Source of the DNA: Echinicola strongylocentroti
Lineage (GTDB): Bacteria > Bacteroidota > Bacteroidia > Cytophagales > Cyclobacteriaceae
Reading direction: 5' to 3'
NCBI RefSeq assembly: GCF_003260975.1
Contig: NZ_CP030041.1
Coordinates: forward strand, 5,831,501 to 5,895,500
DNA: 64,000 nucleotides
Position numbers and translations under genes: made by a program. Every line of letters begins with the position of its first letter. Positions within the stretch are counted from its first letter, which is position 1. Positions 45,801 through 51,789 of this stretch are shown here, one piece after another. The notes under the pieces were generated by a model that was not told the origin of the DNA, did no database searches, and was given only the letters and a program-made list of their open reading frames with translations.

Positions 45801-47106
45801 GGTCCTGGCGTTTGAATTTTTAGGAGATGGTGAAGACCTATTTGATCTAAACTGGATCCTATTTGAGCTAAGCGGTATTGACCTGAGTCTGCAGACAAGG
45901 ACAAAAGGCAAAGTTTCCGACAATAGTATACAAACAGATTTTGAGCTTCTAAACCAAGGGAATGAATCCCTATCCTTGGATAGTTTGACCATTCGCTATT
46001 GGTTTACTGCTGAGGATGCTGCCCCGCTAAGCTTTAATGTTGATTATGCGGAACTGGGGGGTGAAAATATCACTGGTAAATTCCATTCCAGCGCTCCCGT
46101 TCGAAAAGGAGGCTATACCTTCCTTGAGATGGACTTCCAGTCGGGGATAGACCTTATAGGAGGGATGAGCACAGGAGATATCCAAACCCGCATAGCGAAG
46201 AATGATTGGACCGATTTCAGTGAAGACGATGACCATTCATTTATTGCATCTAGCAGTTATGTGGAAAACCAGAAAGTAACCCTATACTATAACGGGAACT
46301 TGATTTGGGGGACAGTGCCAGAGATAGAGCCCGCTGAAACGGCCTTGGAAGTTTATCATAAAGCTGGTGATTTCAACTCTCCTGCTGACAATCAACTAAA
46401 ACCACAATTCAAACTGGAAAACACGGGCAATACCCCGGTAGCTTTAGCAGATATCAAGGTACGTTATTGGTTTTCGGAGGAGGATGAGGCTCCCGTTAAT
46501 TTCTATTTGGATTGGGCAGAAATGGGTGGCCAGGGCATAGATGGTGCGATTTATGAAAATGAATCCGAAGGAATTGGAGCCAATAAATACTTGGAACTGA
46601 CCTTTACTGGAAATGACACCCTGCACAGCCTGAGCGGAACGGGAGAAATCAGGACCCGATTGGCCAAAACCAATTGGAGCGATTTTGAAGAAACCGACGA
46701 TCATTCTTATGTAAGCACTAAAACGTATGAATCTAATGAGAAGATCACCGTTTATATCAAAGAGGAACTCGTGTGGGGATACGAGCCCATGGGGTCAGAA
46801 AGTGCCAGGGAATACCCAACAGAAGCAGCCTCCAAAGAAGGTGAAGTCATCCTTACGGAGGTCCAGCTCTATCCAAACCCTGCTTCTGAGAAATTGACGG
46901 TAGATTATGCAGTGCCACAAAAAGGCCTGGTAGTACTAAAAGTACTGGATATAACAGGAAAGGTACTCCATAATGAAATGAATGAGGTGGACGCTGGCAG
47001 GCACACTACTGAATTAAGTGTCTCTGATCTATCTAGCGGAGTGTACATTCTTCAGTTGAAGCAGTTTGGCAACCAATCCGCGCTTAAGTTCATTGTGAAG
47101 CATTAA
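39826..47106 (+). CDS. Giant secreted beta-helix protein with ten CBM6-like and two CBM3-like modules
   Basis: A 2426-residue T9SS-secreted protein. After the signal peptide (to ~35), residues ~35-480 are the orphan beta-helix domain shared with 13443 and 56768 (GSYPYGYGDAFGKGG, HRSYGHCIFMQAA, RSTDDML). Ten CBM6-like modules, each opening with an IEAEDY-type motif, begin near residues 486, 709, 953, 1088, 1221, 1360, 1491, 1623, 1761 and 1894. An Ig-like domain lies at ~612-707 (VDDAGAYVATYTNDCG) and an unassigned beta domain at ~836-945. Two CBM3-like modules follow (~2019 and ~2174: IRYWFTAEDAAPLSFNVDYAE and VRYWFSEEDEAPVNFYLDWAE). Residues ~2344-2426 are a type A T9SS sorting domain (VQLYPNPASEKLTV). 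It probably binds and cuts the polymer at the cell surface. The catalytic role of the beta-helix is inference. Confidence 0.8.
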   Translation: MKTDFYLRGGSKLRYLFCMKMFLVAWLWSVCGMAQTTVASLAELKPYLKQDNVDVKMTPGVYTITAEDVANGLFDDETTISGVTVKALLLFEGSNSTYDFSDVTIQVETAVFQAYGNVQVYEVQVIGNENVLKNLTLEDVGSVHDRPTRGALNICMDGRANRIEGFHVTAKGSYPYGYGDAFGKGGSYTIKHYKHSACLIRGESNHLKNSTFIHRSYGHCIFMQAASNPLIEGCLVEGEVRSTDDMLAETSGPAYDIDFMTDWGYRLPAGYMLSTGEAGIRAYNGGQTVIDGVEYSRGTSNPTVLNCTIKYMRTGVTIAHATGTKYVEGCTAIGCENGFSLGSGDVVDCAADCTYGPVYASTYENDRNYNADITILPASDPYYNGSGSVAYIGGSGHQITLKGSSEALEQGYKIKVGGDKNNIRLLNGNLPHQNDFAASDFELNNHTNIPVFLSSKSSGIVGQSGGMVTDLGTNNNLVHTAVPVLDIEAEDYTDMSGVTTETTTDNNGGENITSVEGDDWLEYQIDVPYSGTYFMDYRVASASVTGDFVVLAEEDTLENITFPATGGGQTWSTTRSPAAFYLSKGTHTLKVHANSPGWNLNWMQLLLECAETPIVPFGEESNSLGMSIRREQTASWTVFPGNTISLQPEPLLGGSWTWAGPNGFTANSRVVDIQNIDVDDAGAYVATYTNDCGQSTSVEFTVVVQNALEIEAEDYSDMSGVETEDTDDTTGTENVTAIDAGDWMEYSVEVAVSGTYSVDYRLSSEDEGDFTLSINGEEKETVDFTATEGTPPWETIAGITSYYLEEGTHTFRITANTPGWKINWVKLNSEQFVNPCELPFSPEGFSIKNETVEWSSGLIDIGCAATVNAYVELSEAGSLGSEDHINLYYRLDGSEKVAILENSGSLAEAAGIVRELDGETLELIIEGSSASATDFYTINKINIVESSDPFARIEAEDFTEADGPRAGNTGDVGGGQNLGSIVPGAWSMYADLDLTDVKSIDARVASIYDDSYVEVRINAVDGPLIGTLEVPQTGDWQTYETVSAYIEDVVGIYDVYLVYQSGSSHVCNINWFEFSDAFVAPPIDPYERFEAENYDGQEGTDTVATSDMDGDQELGDLQDGDWVRYDGLDFSDASTLTLRLASDSEGSGTVELRLDAVNGPIISILDVPDTGSLGDWQTVATQIDRVEEEHDIFLVFKGEGDDLLRLNWLQFDIYENPNERIEAEDFDDQFGDPNVAGTTSDVDGGMDLRGIFPGDWIMFTDIDLTGAKSITARIGSLYDDAYIEIRDASVDGPVIGNIPLHNTGGWHSWETVTGSIEELQGLHDLYFIFKTESSPNVCNINWFQLSGLKVDAVIDPFARIEAEDYSGEKGTAIATTTDSDGEEEVEGLDQGDWIKFNQVSMDDVGRIDVRVASTCDDCHIQLRSGAYDGPLLAEMDIPNTGATNSWETINAPVTSSEGIHHLYLVFQGGQDMAVKVNWLQFFEFEIPAGYLEAEDHDDMYGIQTQETSDESGGENVGWVHNDDWIMFSEVDLTDISMVDARYSSPNTGCGLEVRLGAVDGPLVSYIDQPSTGDWDNWQTASANVLDTEGVHDVYIIFKGGGGYLSNLNWLYFKEGERVFERVEIEDFTTISSGPRVASSTSDVDGGADIRSVKPGNWTYYENLDLTSAKSLTVRSGTQVPDARVEIRLDDPNGTLVGEVPLINSGGWHNWVNSSANIEGAEGVQDVYLVYQTDSSANVGNFNWFEFSSTTLQQDVDPLARIEAENYDLVKGTSVETTTDTDGVKELMGNDGDWIAFGNLDLSEIGRLDLRVASNQDGGTIEVRSADYLGELLATIEVPGTDSFTGWETIKGEISDIADKQHIFLVFKANSEQPIKVNWLQFKPKPIDIGENSKVEAEKYYEQVGVETQITTDETGHEHVGMIDNGDHISFDVNVLQSGIYKVSFRVSSESTGGEIAMRTDGDHLGTTAVPVTGSKESWKTVEALIKLNAGKQVLAFEFLGDGEDLFDLNWILFELSGIDLSLQTRTKGKVSDNSIQTDFELLNQGNESLSLDSLTIRYWFTAEDAAPLSFNVDYAELGGENITGKFHSSAPVRKGGYTFLEMDFQSGIDLIGGMSTGDIQTRIAKNDWTDFSEDDDHSFIASSSYVENQKVTLYYNGNLIWGTVPEIEPAETALEVYHKAGDFNSPADNQLKPQFKLENTGNTPVALADIKVRYWFSEEDEAPVNFYLDWAEMGGQGIDGAIYENESEGIGANKYLELTFTGNDTLHSLSGTGEIRTRLAKTNWSDFEETDDHSYVSTKTYESNEKITVYIKEELVWGYEPMGSESAREYPTEAASKEGEVILTEVQLYPNPASEKLTVDYAVPQKGLVVLKVLDITGKVLHNEMNEVDAGRHTTELSVSDLSSGVYILQLKQFGNQSALKFIVKH

Positions 47107-47296
47107 ACCCGGAATATGCATTAGCCTATCTACGCCACGGCGCACAGGTGTTGTGACCTGAAACTGCTTCAAAATCAGCCGTTTCATTTTAGTTTTCGGC
47201 ATTACCGTAGCGGTGCTACGCTAATGCCTCCAAACTAACTGATTTTCTTGCAATTTCAGCTCTCACTACGATTCCTAACGCATAATCCGGGTTAAA
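47104..47296. repeat. MITE-like palindromic element, copy 1
   Basis: A ~193-bp element with imperfect ~20-bp terminal inverted repeats (left AACCCGGAATATGCATTAG, right end reads CTAACGCATAATCCGGGTT). Inside, arms AAAATCAG...TTTAGTTTT and AAACTAACTGATTTT and a central GGCATTACCGTAGC/GCTACGCTAATGCC hairpin make one nested fold. Its first bases coincide with the TAA stop of the upstream gene. Related copies are at 51555 and 61299. No ORF. Confidence 0.75.
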
Positions 47297-47361
47297 TCAA
47301 TTCAGTATTATGATTGGATAAGATAAATGGAGCTTAGTTAGGTAAAAAAGCTGTATTATTG

Positions 47362-47394
47362 AAGTTGCCCTGAAGCTTCTTCTCGGGGCAACTT
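47362..47394 (+). terminator. Hairpin, possible terminator
   Basis: AAGTTGCCC (47362-47370) pairs with GGGCAACTT (47386-47394) around a 15-base loop, in the gap between the giant protein gene and the sulfatase at 47455. The T-run after it is short, so termination is uncertain. Confidence 0.4.
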
Positions 47395-47454
47395 TATCTA
47401 TATTACAACTAGTAAAATAGCTAGGAAAGAAAGTGATTTTAACGCATTAGTAAC

Positions 47455-48807
47455 ATGGTATTAAGTAAAACGTTTAAGTTTCTTTTGGTTGCGCTTTTTT
47501 TGGGGGCTTTCAGTAAGGGATATGGCCAAGATACTCCGCCAAATATAATTTTGATCATGGCAGATGATTTGGGGTATGGGGAGCTATCCAGTTATGGGAG
47601 TAAGTCCATCGACACCCCCAATCTGGACCGACTGGCTAGGAATGGGGTGAAGTTTTCGGATTTTCATTCTAATGGCCCTGTTTGTAGCCCTACCCGAGCC
47701 GCATTGATGACAGGTAAGTACCAACAGCGAACAGGAGTGGAAGGAGTGATCACAGCGGCAGATCATCGCGAAGTGGGTTTATCCTTGGATGAAGAGACTA
47801 TGGCCGAAGCCCTTAAGGAGCTAGGTTACAACTGTGGGATTTTTGGAAAATGGCATTTGGGTTATGATAAGGAGTTTAGCCCTATTGACCAAGGTTTTGA
47901 TGAGTTTGTGGGCTTTGTGGGAGGAAATATTGATTATATTTCGCATGTGGACCAAGCAGGTTATTTGGATTGGTGGCAGGGTAAGGTAATAGAGGATGAA
48001 GAAGGATATACCACTGATTTGATTGCAGATTATGGTGTGGAGTACATAAAAAATAATCATCCGGATAAGACTGGCAAGCCTTTTTTTCTGTACCTGCCAC
48101 AGGAAGCGCCCCACTATCCCATACAGGGAAGGGGAGACAAAGCAGTAAGGAAAGTGGGCAGTGGAAAGTACATAAGAAAGGTGCCCAATGACAGTGTCCC
48201 GGTGATTTACGAAGAGATGATAGAGACCATGGACGAAACTATCGGGAGAATACTCCAGACGGTGTCCGAGGAAGGTTTGGATGAGAATACCCTCATTGTA
48301 TTTTGTTCCGATAATGGCGCAGCAGGTGGGCGTGGGGATAATGGAGTCTTAAGGGCGGCAAAGGCTTCCGTCTATGAAGGTGGCCATCGGGTACCCGCAA
48401 TAATCAGTTATCCCGGAAAGATCAAAGCTGGTACAGAAAGTACGGCGACTATAATGTCGATGGATTTATATCCTACTTTTGTAGAGCTTGCTGGTGGAAG
48501 TGTGGCCCAAGGAAAATTTGATGGCGTCAGCCTAAAAAAGCACTTGTTGCAAGGCAAAAACCTCCCGAAAAGAGACTTGTTTTTGTCGTTTAAGGGAAAT
48601 GCTGCCATCCGTAGTGGAAAGTGGAAATTAGTTGCCAAAGGGGTAGACAAAGAGGATCCCGAGTTGGAATTATACGATTTGGAAACCGATCTGTCGGAAC
48701 AAAATGACCTGTCCGACAAGTACCCCAAGAGAGTAAAAAAGATGTTTCGTAATCTTCAGGATTGGGATCAGGAGGTGAGAGAAGGAGTGACGTTTATAGC
48801 AGAATAA
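47455..48807 (+). CDS. S1-family sulfatase (arylsulfatase A-like)
   Basis: A 450-residue exported sulfatase (signal peptide MVLSKTFKFLLVALFLGAFSKGYG). It is the shortest and most standard sulfatase here: MADDLGYGELSSYG near residue 35, CSPTR with formylglycine Cys C77 in FHSNGPVCSPTRAALMTG, FGKWHLGYDKEF near 129, PQEAPHYP near 220 and CSDNGAAGG near 285. It removes sulfate esters from oligosaccharides, probably in the periplasm. It is followed after 12 bp by another sulfatase and then an esterase, forming a small operon-like set. It is preceded by a repeat element and a hairpin, so it may start a new transcript. The sulfated position cannot be told. Confidence 0.92.
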   Translation: MVLSKTFKFLLVALFLGAFSKGYGQDTPPNIILIMADDLGYGELSSYGSKSIDTPNLDRLARNGVKFSDFHSNGPVCSPTRAALMTGKYQQRTGVEGVITAADHREVGLSLDEETMAEALKELGYNCGIFGKWHLGYDKEFSPIDQGFDEFVGFVGGNIDYISHVDQAGYLDWWQGKVIEDEEGYTTDLIADYGVEYIKNNHPDKTGKPFFLYLPQEAPHYPIQGRGDKAVRKVGSGKYIRKVPNDSVPVIYEEMIETMDETIGRILQTVSEEGLDENTLIVFCSDNGAAGGRGDNGVLRAAKASVYEGGHRVPAIISYPGKIKAGTESTATIMSMDLYPTFVELAGGSVAQGKFDGVSLKKHLLQGKNLPKRDLFLSFKGNAAIRSGKWKLVAKGVDKEDPELELYDLETDLSEQNDLSDKYPKRVKKMFRNLQDWDQEVREGVTFIAE

Positions 48808-48819
48808 AGATTAAAATTG

Positions 48820-50643
48820 ATGCATAAAATGAGACTTGAAATTAAGCTTTTAGCAAGCTTTCTATGTATGGTGCTGTTGGGGTGCGGGAGTACCCGATTA
48901 GATGCGGTTCCCAAAGATCGCCCCAATGTCATATTGATATTGGTGGATGATCAGGGCTATGGTGATATTGCCAGTCTTGGCAACCCTTACATCAAAACAC
49001 CCAATATCGATCAGCTTCACGAGGTGAGTGCCCGTTTTACGGACTATCACGTGAATCCTACTTGTGCACCCAGCAGAGCTGCATTGCTCACGGGCCATAA
49101 TGCCAACAGGACAGGGGTTTGGCACACCGTCAATGGGCGTTCGTTGATTTTGGAACGTGAGATTACGGCGGCTCAAATAATGAAAGAAAATGGATATGCA
49201 ACGGGGATTTTTGGAAAATGGCATTTGGGGGATAATTATCCCTTTAGGCCAGAAGACAAAGGCTTCGAAGAAGTATTGGTCCATGGTGGCGGTGGTATAG
49301 AGCAAACCATGGATTACTTCGACAATGATTATTATAACGATACCTATATCCATAACGGTAAATTGGAACAATACGAAGGCTATTGTACTGATATTTGGTT
49401 TGAAGAAGCCATGAAGTTTATGGATTCGAACCAAGACCAACCGTTTTTCTGCTATTTACCGACCAATGCAGCCCATTCTCCCTATTTTGTCGATGACAGC
49501 TATATCGAGCCTTATAAGGACAATGAAGATATCCCGCTTCCTGCTTTTTATGGGATGATCGCCAATATTGATGAGAACATTGGGAAGCTGATGGACCATC
49601 TTGAGAAAAATGGTCAGTTGGACAATACCATTGTTATTTTTACCACTGACAATGGTACTGCACAGGGTGCAAGAGTAGAAGGACACCGCTTGGATGGGTT
49701 TGTAAACCAAGGCTATAATGCAGGCATGCGCGGTATCAAAGCCAGTAAATACGAAGGTGGCCACCGTGTGCCTTTGTTCATCCATTGGAAGAATGGGGGG
49801 ATTACGGTAGGCAAGGACATTGATGAATTAGCGGCGCATTATGACATTCTCCCTACGCTTGTGGAAATGTGCGATCTGGAGGTGCGGCCGGAAATTGATT
49901 TTGACGGAAAAAGCCTTTTGCCTCTTATCAATGGGGACAAGGGGGATTTTAAAGACCGAATCGTCATCACCAACTCCCAGCGGACAGAAGTCCCCGAACC
50001 ATGGAGAAGGACTTCACTGATGCAAGGGAAGTGGCGATTGATCGATGGAACAGAACTGTATAATTTAGAAAAAGATCCAGAGCAGCGCGAAAACATTGCA
50101 GATCAGCATCCAGAAAAAATGAAGGAGTTTAAAGCTGCATATGATCGCTGGTGGAAGGATCTTGAGCCAGGATATGAAGACCAGCCACGTATATATGTGG
50201 GGCATGAAGAAGAAAACCCTACAAAATTGTATTGTCACGATTGGCATACAGAGGAAGTCAGCCCTTGGCACCAGCGCCATATCAGGGAAGGGTTTATTGA
50301 TAATGGATATTGGCTGATAAAAGTCGCTGAAGGCGGCAAATACAGGGTGCGTTTGAGAAGATGGCCAGTAGAGACAGGGCTTTCATTAGGAGCAGAAGCG
50401 CCTGTACGGCCAGCACTTCCCGGGACTAGTGTAAACGCCAGTAAGCTGGGAAAAGCCATGAAAATAAAAGAAGCGAGGCTTGCTGTCCAAGGCATTGAGA
50501 TGCAGAAAGAAGCCAGCCTTGCCGATGAATATGTTGAATTTGAAGTGGATCTAAAAAAAGGCGACACCAGGCTACAGACATGGTTTACATTAGAAGACCA
50601 GAAAGAACTAGGAGCCTATTTTGTGGAAGTAAAAAAACTATGA
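48820..50643 (+). CDS. S1-family sulfatase with C-terminal beta-domain, lipoprotein
   Basis: A 607-residue sulfatase. I use ATG 48820 in place of a TTG three bases earlier; ATG 48829 is also possible. The lipobox is LLGC near residue 21, predicting membrane anchoring. Motifs: LVDDQGYGDIASLG near residue 42, CAPSR with formylglycine Cys C82, FGKWHLGDNYPFRPEDKGF near 132 and TTDNGTAQGA near 275. The C-terminal ~140 residues repeat the extra domain of the sulfatase at 28512 (YRVRLRRWPVE, then TRLQTWFTLEDQKELGAYF), so the two are subfamily paralogs. The esterase gene downstream starts at or just past the stop codon, implying translational coupling. Confidence 0.9.
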   Translation: MHKMRLEIKLLASFLCMVLLGCGSTRLDAVPKDRPNVILILVDDQGYGDIASLGNPYIKTPNIDQLHEVSARFTDYHVNPTCAPSRAALLTGHNANRTGVWHTVNGRSLILEREITAAQIMKENGYATGIFGKWHLGDNYPFRPEDKGFEEVLVHGGGGIEQTMDYFDNDYYNDTYIHNGKLEQYEGYCTDIWFEEAMKFMDSNQDQPFFCYLPTNAAHSPYFVDDSYIEPYKDNEDIPLPAFYGMIANIDENIGKLMDHLEKNGQLDNTIVIFTTDNGTAQGARVEGHRLDGFVNQGYNAGMRGIKASKYEGGHRVPLFIHWKNGGITVGKDIDELAAHYDILPTLVEMCDLEVRPEIDFDGKSLLPLINGDKGDFKDRIVITNSQRTEVPEPWRRTSLMQGKWRLIDGTELYNLEKDPEQRENIADQHPEKMKEFKAAYDRWWKDLEPGYEDQPRIYVGHEEENPTKLYCHDWHTEEVSPWHQRHIREGFIDNGYWLIKVAEGGKYRVRLRRWPVETGLSLGAEAPVRPALPGTSVNASKLGKAMKIKEARLAVQGIEMQKEASLADEYVEFEVDLKKGDTRLQTWFTLEDQKELGAYFVEVKKL

Positions 50644-50645
50644 TA

Positions 50646-51524
50646 ATGAAAAAGATTTGTACGATGCTGTTTCTTTTGGCCATGACGATGGGGATTTCTG
50701 GCGCCCAGGATCTGGCCAACTTGGGAGAAGCAGTCAACCATGATGCCCCTTTTGATTTGATCTATAAGGTCAAAAATGGCGACACATTAAAATTGACCTT
50801 CAGGTACCCAGACAATGTGAAGAAATCAAAGAAGTACCCTACCATTGTCTTCTTTTTTGGCGGTGGATGGAACGGTGGATCGGTCAACCAGTTTAAGCCC
50901 CATGCCGAATACTTTGCCTCTAGGGGAATGATTACCGTTTTGGCCGATTATAGGGTGAAATCCCGACATGGTACCACTCCCTATGAAGCGGTCAGCGATG
51001 CCAAGTCTGCAGTTCGTTTCTTACGGGAACATGCCAAAGCCTTAAATGTCAATCCCAAAAAGATAGTAGCCTCCGGAGGTTCGGCAGGTGGTCATTTGGC
51101 TGCTGCCTGTGGGAATTTACCTGGTCTGGATGAGCCCGGAGATGATTTGTCCATTAGCTCCAAGGCCAATGCCCTGGTTTTGTTCAATCCTGTGTTTGAT
51201 AATGGACCAGATGGATTTGAACACGAAAGAATGGGAGAACGCTGGAAAGAGATTTCTCCTGTACACAATATCAAAAAAGGTGCCCCGCCAACGATCGTTT
51301 TTCTGGGTACAGAAGATCACTTGATCCCTGTTGCCATCGCCGAAAACTATAAAGAAACAATGGAAGCGGTAGGAAGCCGGTGTGACCTACATCTCTATGA
51401 AGGAGCAGGACACGGTTTTTTTAACAAGGGAAAAAAAGACGGAATCTATTATGACAAGACAGTTCGGGAGACGGATTTGTTTTTGATTTCCCTCAAGTAC
51501 CTAAAAGGCAAGCCTACGATTTGA
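50646..51524 (+). CDS. Alpha/beta-hydrolase, probable carbohydrate esterase
   Basis: A 292-residue exported serine hydrolase. The start is set at ATG 50646 (MKKICTMLFLLAMTMGISGAQ, a clear signal peptide); an ATG at 50640 overlaps the upstream TGA stop, so translation is probably coupled. A longer start further upstream would overlap the sulfatase by 60 bases and bury the signal peptide. The oxyanion loop FFFGGGWNGGS, the nucleophile elbow GGSAGGH (S146), the acid D224 in GTEDHLIPV and H256 in GAGHGFFN complete the triad. Related enzymes remove acetyl or other acyl groups from polysaccharides. In this cluster it probably deacylates the sulfated glycan so lyases and sulfatases can act. Confidence 0.85.
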   Translation: MKKICTMLFLLAMTMGISGAQDLANLGEAVNHDAPFDLIYKVKNGDTLKLTFRYPDNVKKSKKYPTIVFFFGGGWNGGSVNQFKPHAEYFASRGMITVLADYRVKSRHGTTPYEAVSDAKSAVRFLREHAKALNVNPKKIVASGGSAGGHLAAACGNLPGLDEPGDDLSISSKANALVLFNPVFDNGPDGFEHERMGERWKEISPVHNIKKGAPPTIVFLGTEDHLIPVAIAENYKETMEAVGSRCDLHLYEGAGHGFFNKGKKDGIYYDKTVRETDLFLISLKYLKGKPTI

Positions 51525-51554
51525 CCAGAGGGAAAGGCGCGCTAGGTTACCTTA

Positions 51555-51745
51555 TTTAACTCGGAGTATGCATTAGCCCATCTACGCCACGGCGGACAAA
51601 ATCAGCGGCTTTGCTTTAGTTTGGAGGTGTGAGTGTAGCGGTGCTCCGCCCGCAACTCCAAACTAACTGATTTTATGGTGCTTTAAGCTCTTCCCGTATC
51701 AGTTGGGGCAGGCTATTACGGTTGCTAATGCATCAGCCGGGTTTA
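51555..51745. repeat. MITE-like palindromic element, copy 2 (diverged)
   Basis: Shares with the copies at 47104 and 61299 the ends (AACTCGGAGTATGCATTAG and CTAATGCATCAGCCGGGTT), the ATCTACGCCACGGCG block and AAACTAACTGATTTT. The middle differs: GGAGGTGTGAGTGTAGCGGTGC replaces the GGCATTACC hairpin, yet an inverted repeat is kept. It begins about 30 bp after the esterase stop. Confidence 0.65.
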
Positions 51746-51775
51746 CTTCGCATTGATAGAATTAAATATGTTTAT

Positions 51776-51787
51776 TAAAAGGTTTTA
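51776..51787 (+). promoter_or_regulatory. Palindromic operator-like motif
   Basis: TAAAAGGTTTTA, identical to the core at 13415-13426 and one base from 39727-39738. It ends 2 bp before the annotated ATG at 51790, so an operator here could block translation or transcription start, or the true start may be the ATG at 51802. Confidence 0.3.
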
Positions 51788-51789
51788 TA

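Noticed and set aside
47461..47478. AGTAAAACGTTTAAGTTT as a fourth operator copy
   Set aside because: It lies inside the signal-peptide codons of the sulfatase at 47455 and breaks the palindrome, so it is probably chance.
50580..50645. Longer start for the esterase
   Set aside because: It would overlap the sulfatase by 60 bases and place a charged stretch (RRPERTRS) before a perfect signal peptide starting at 50646.
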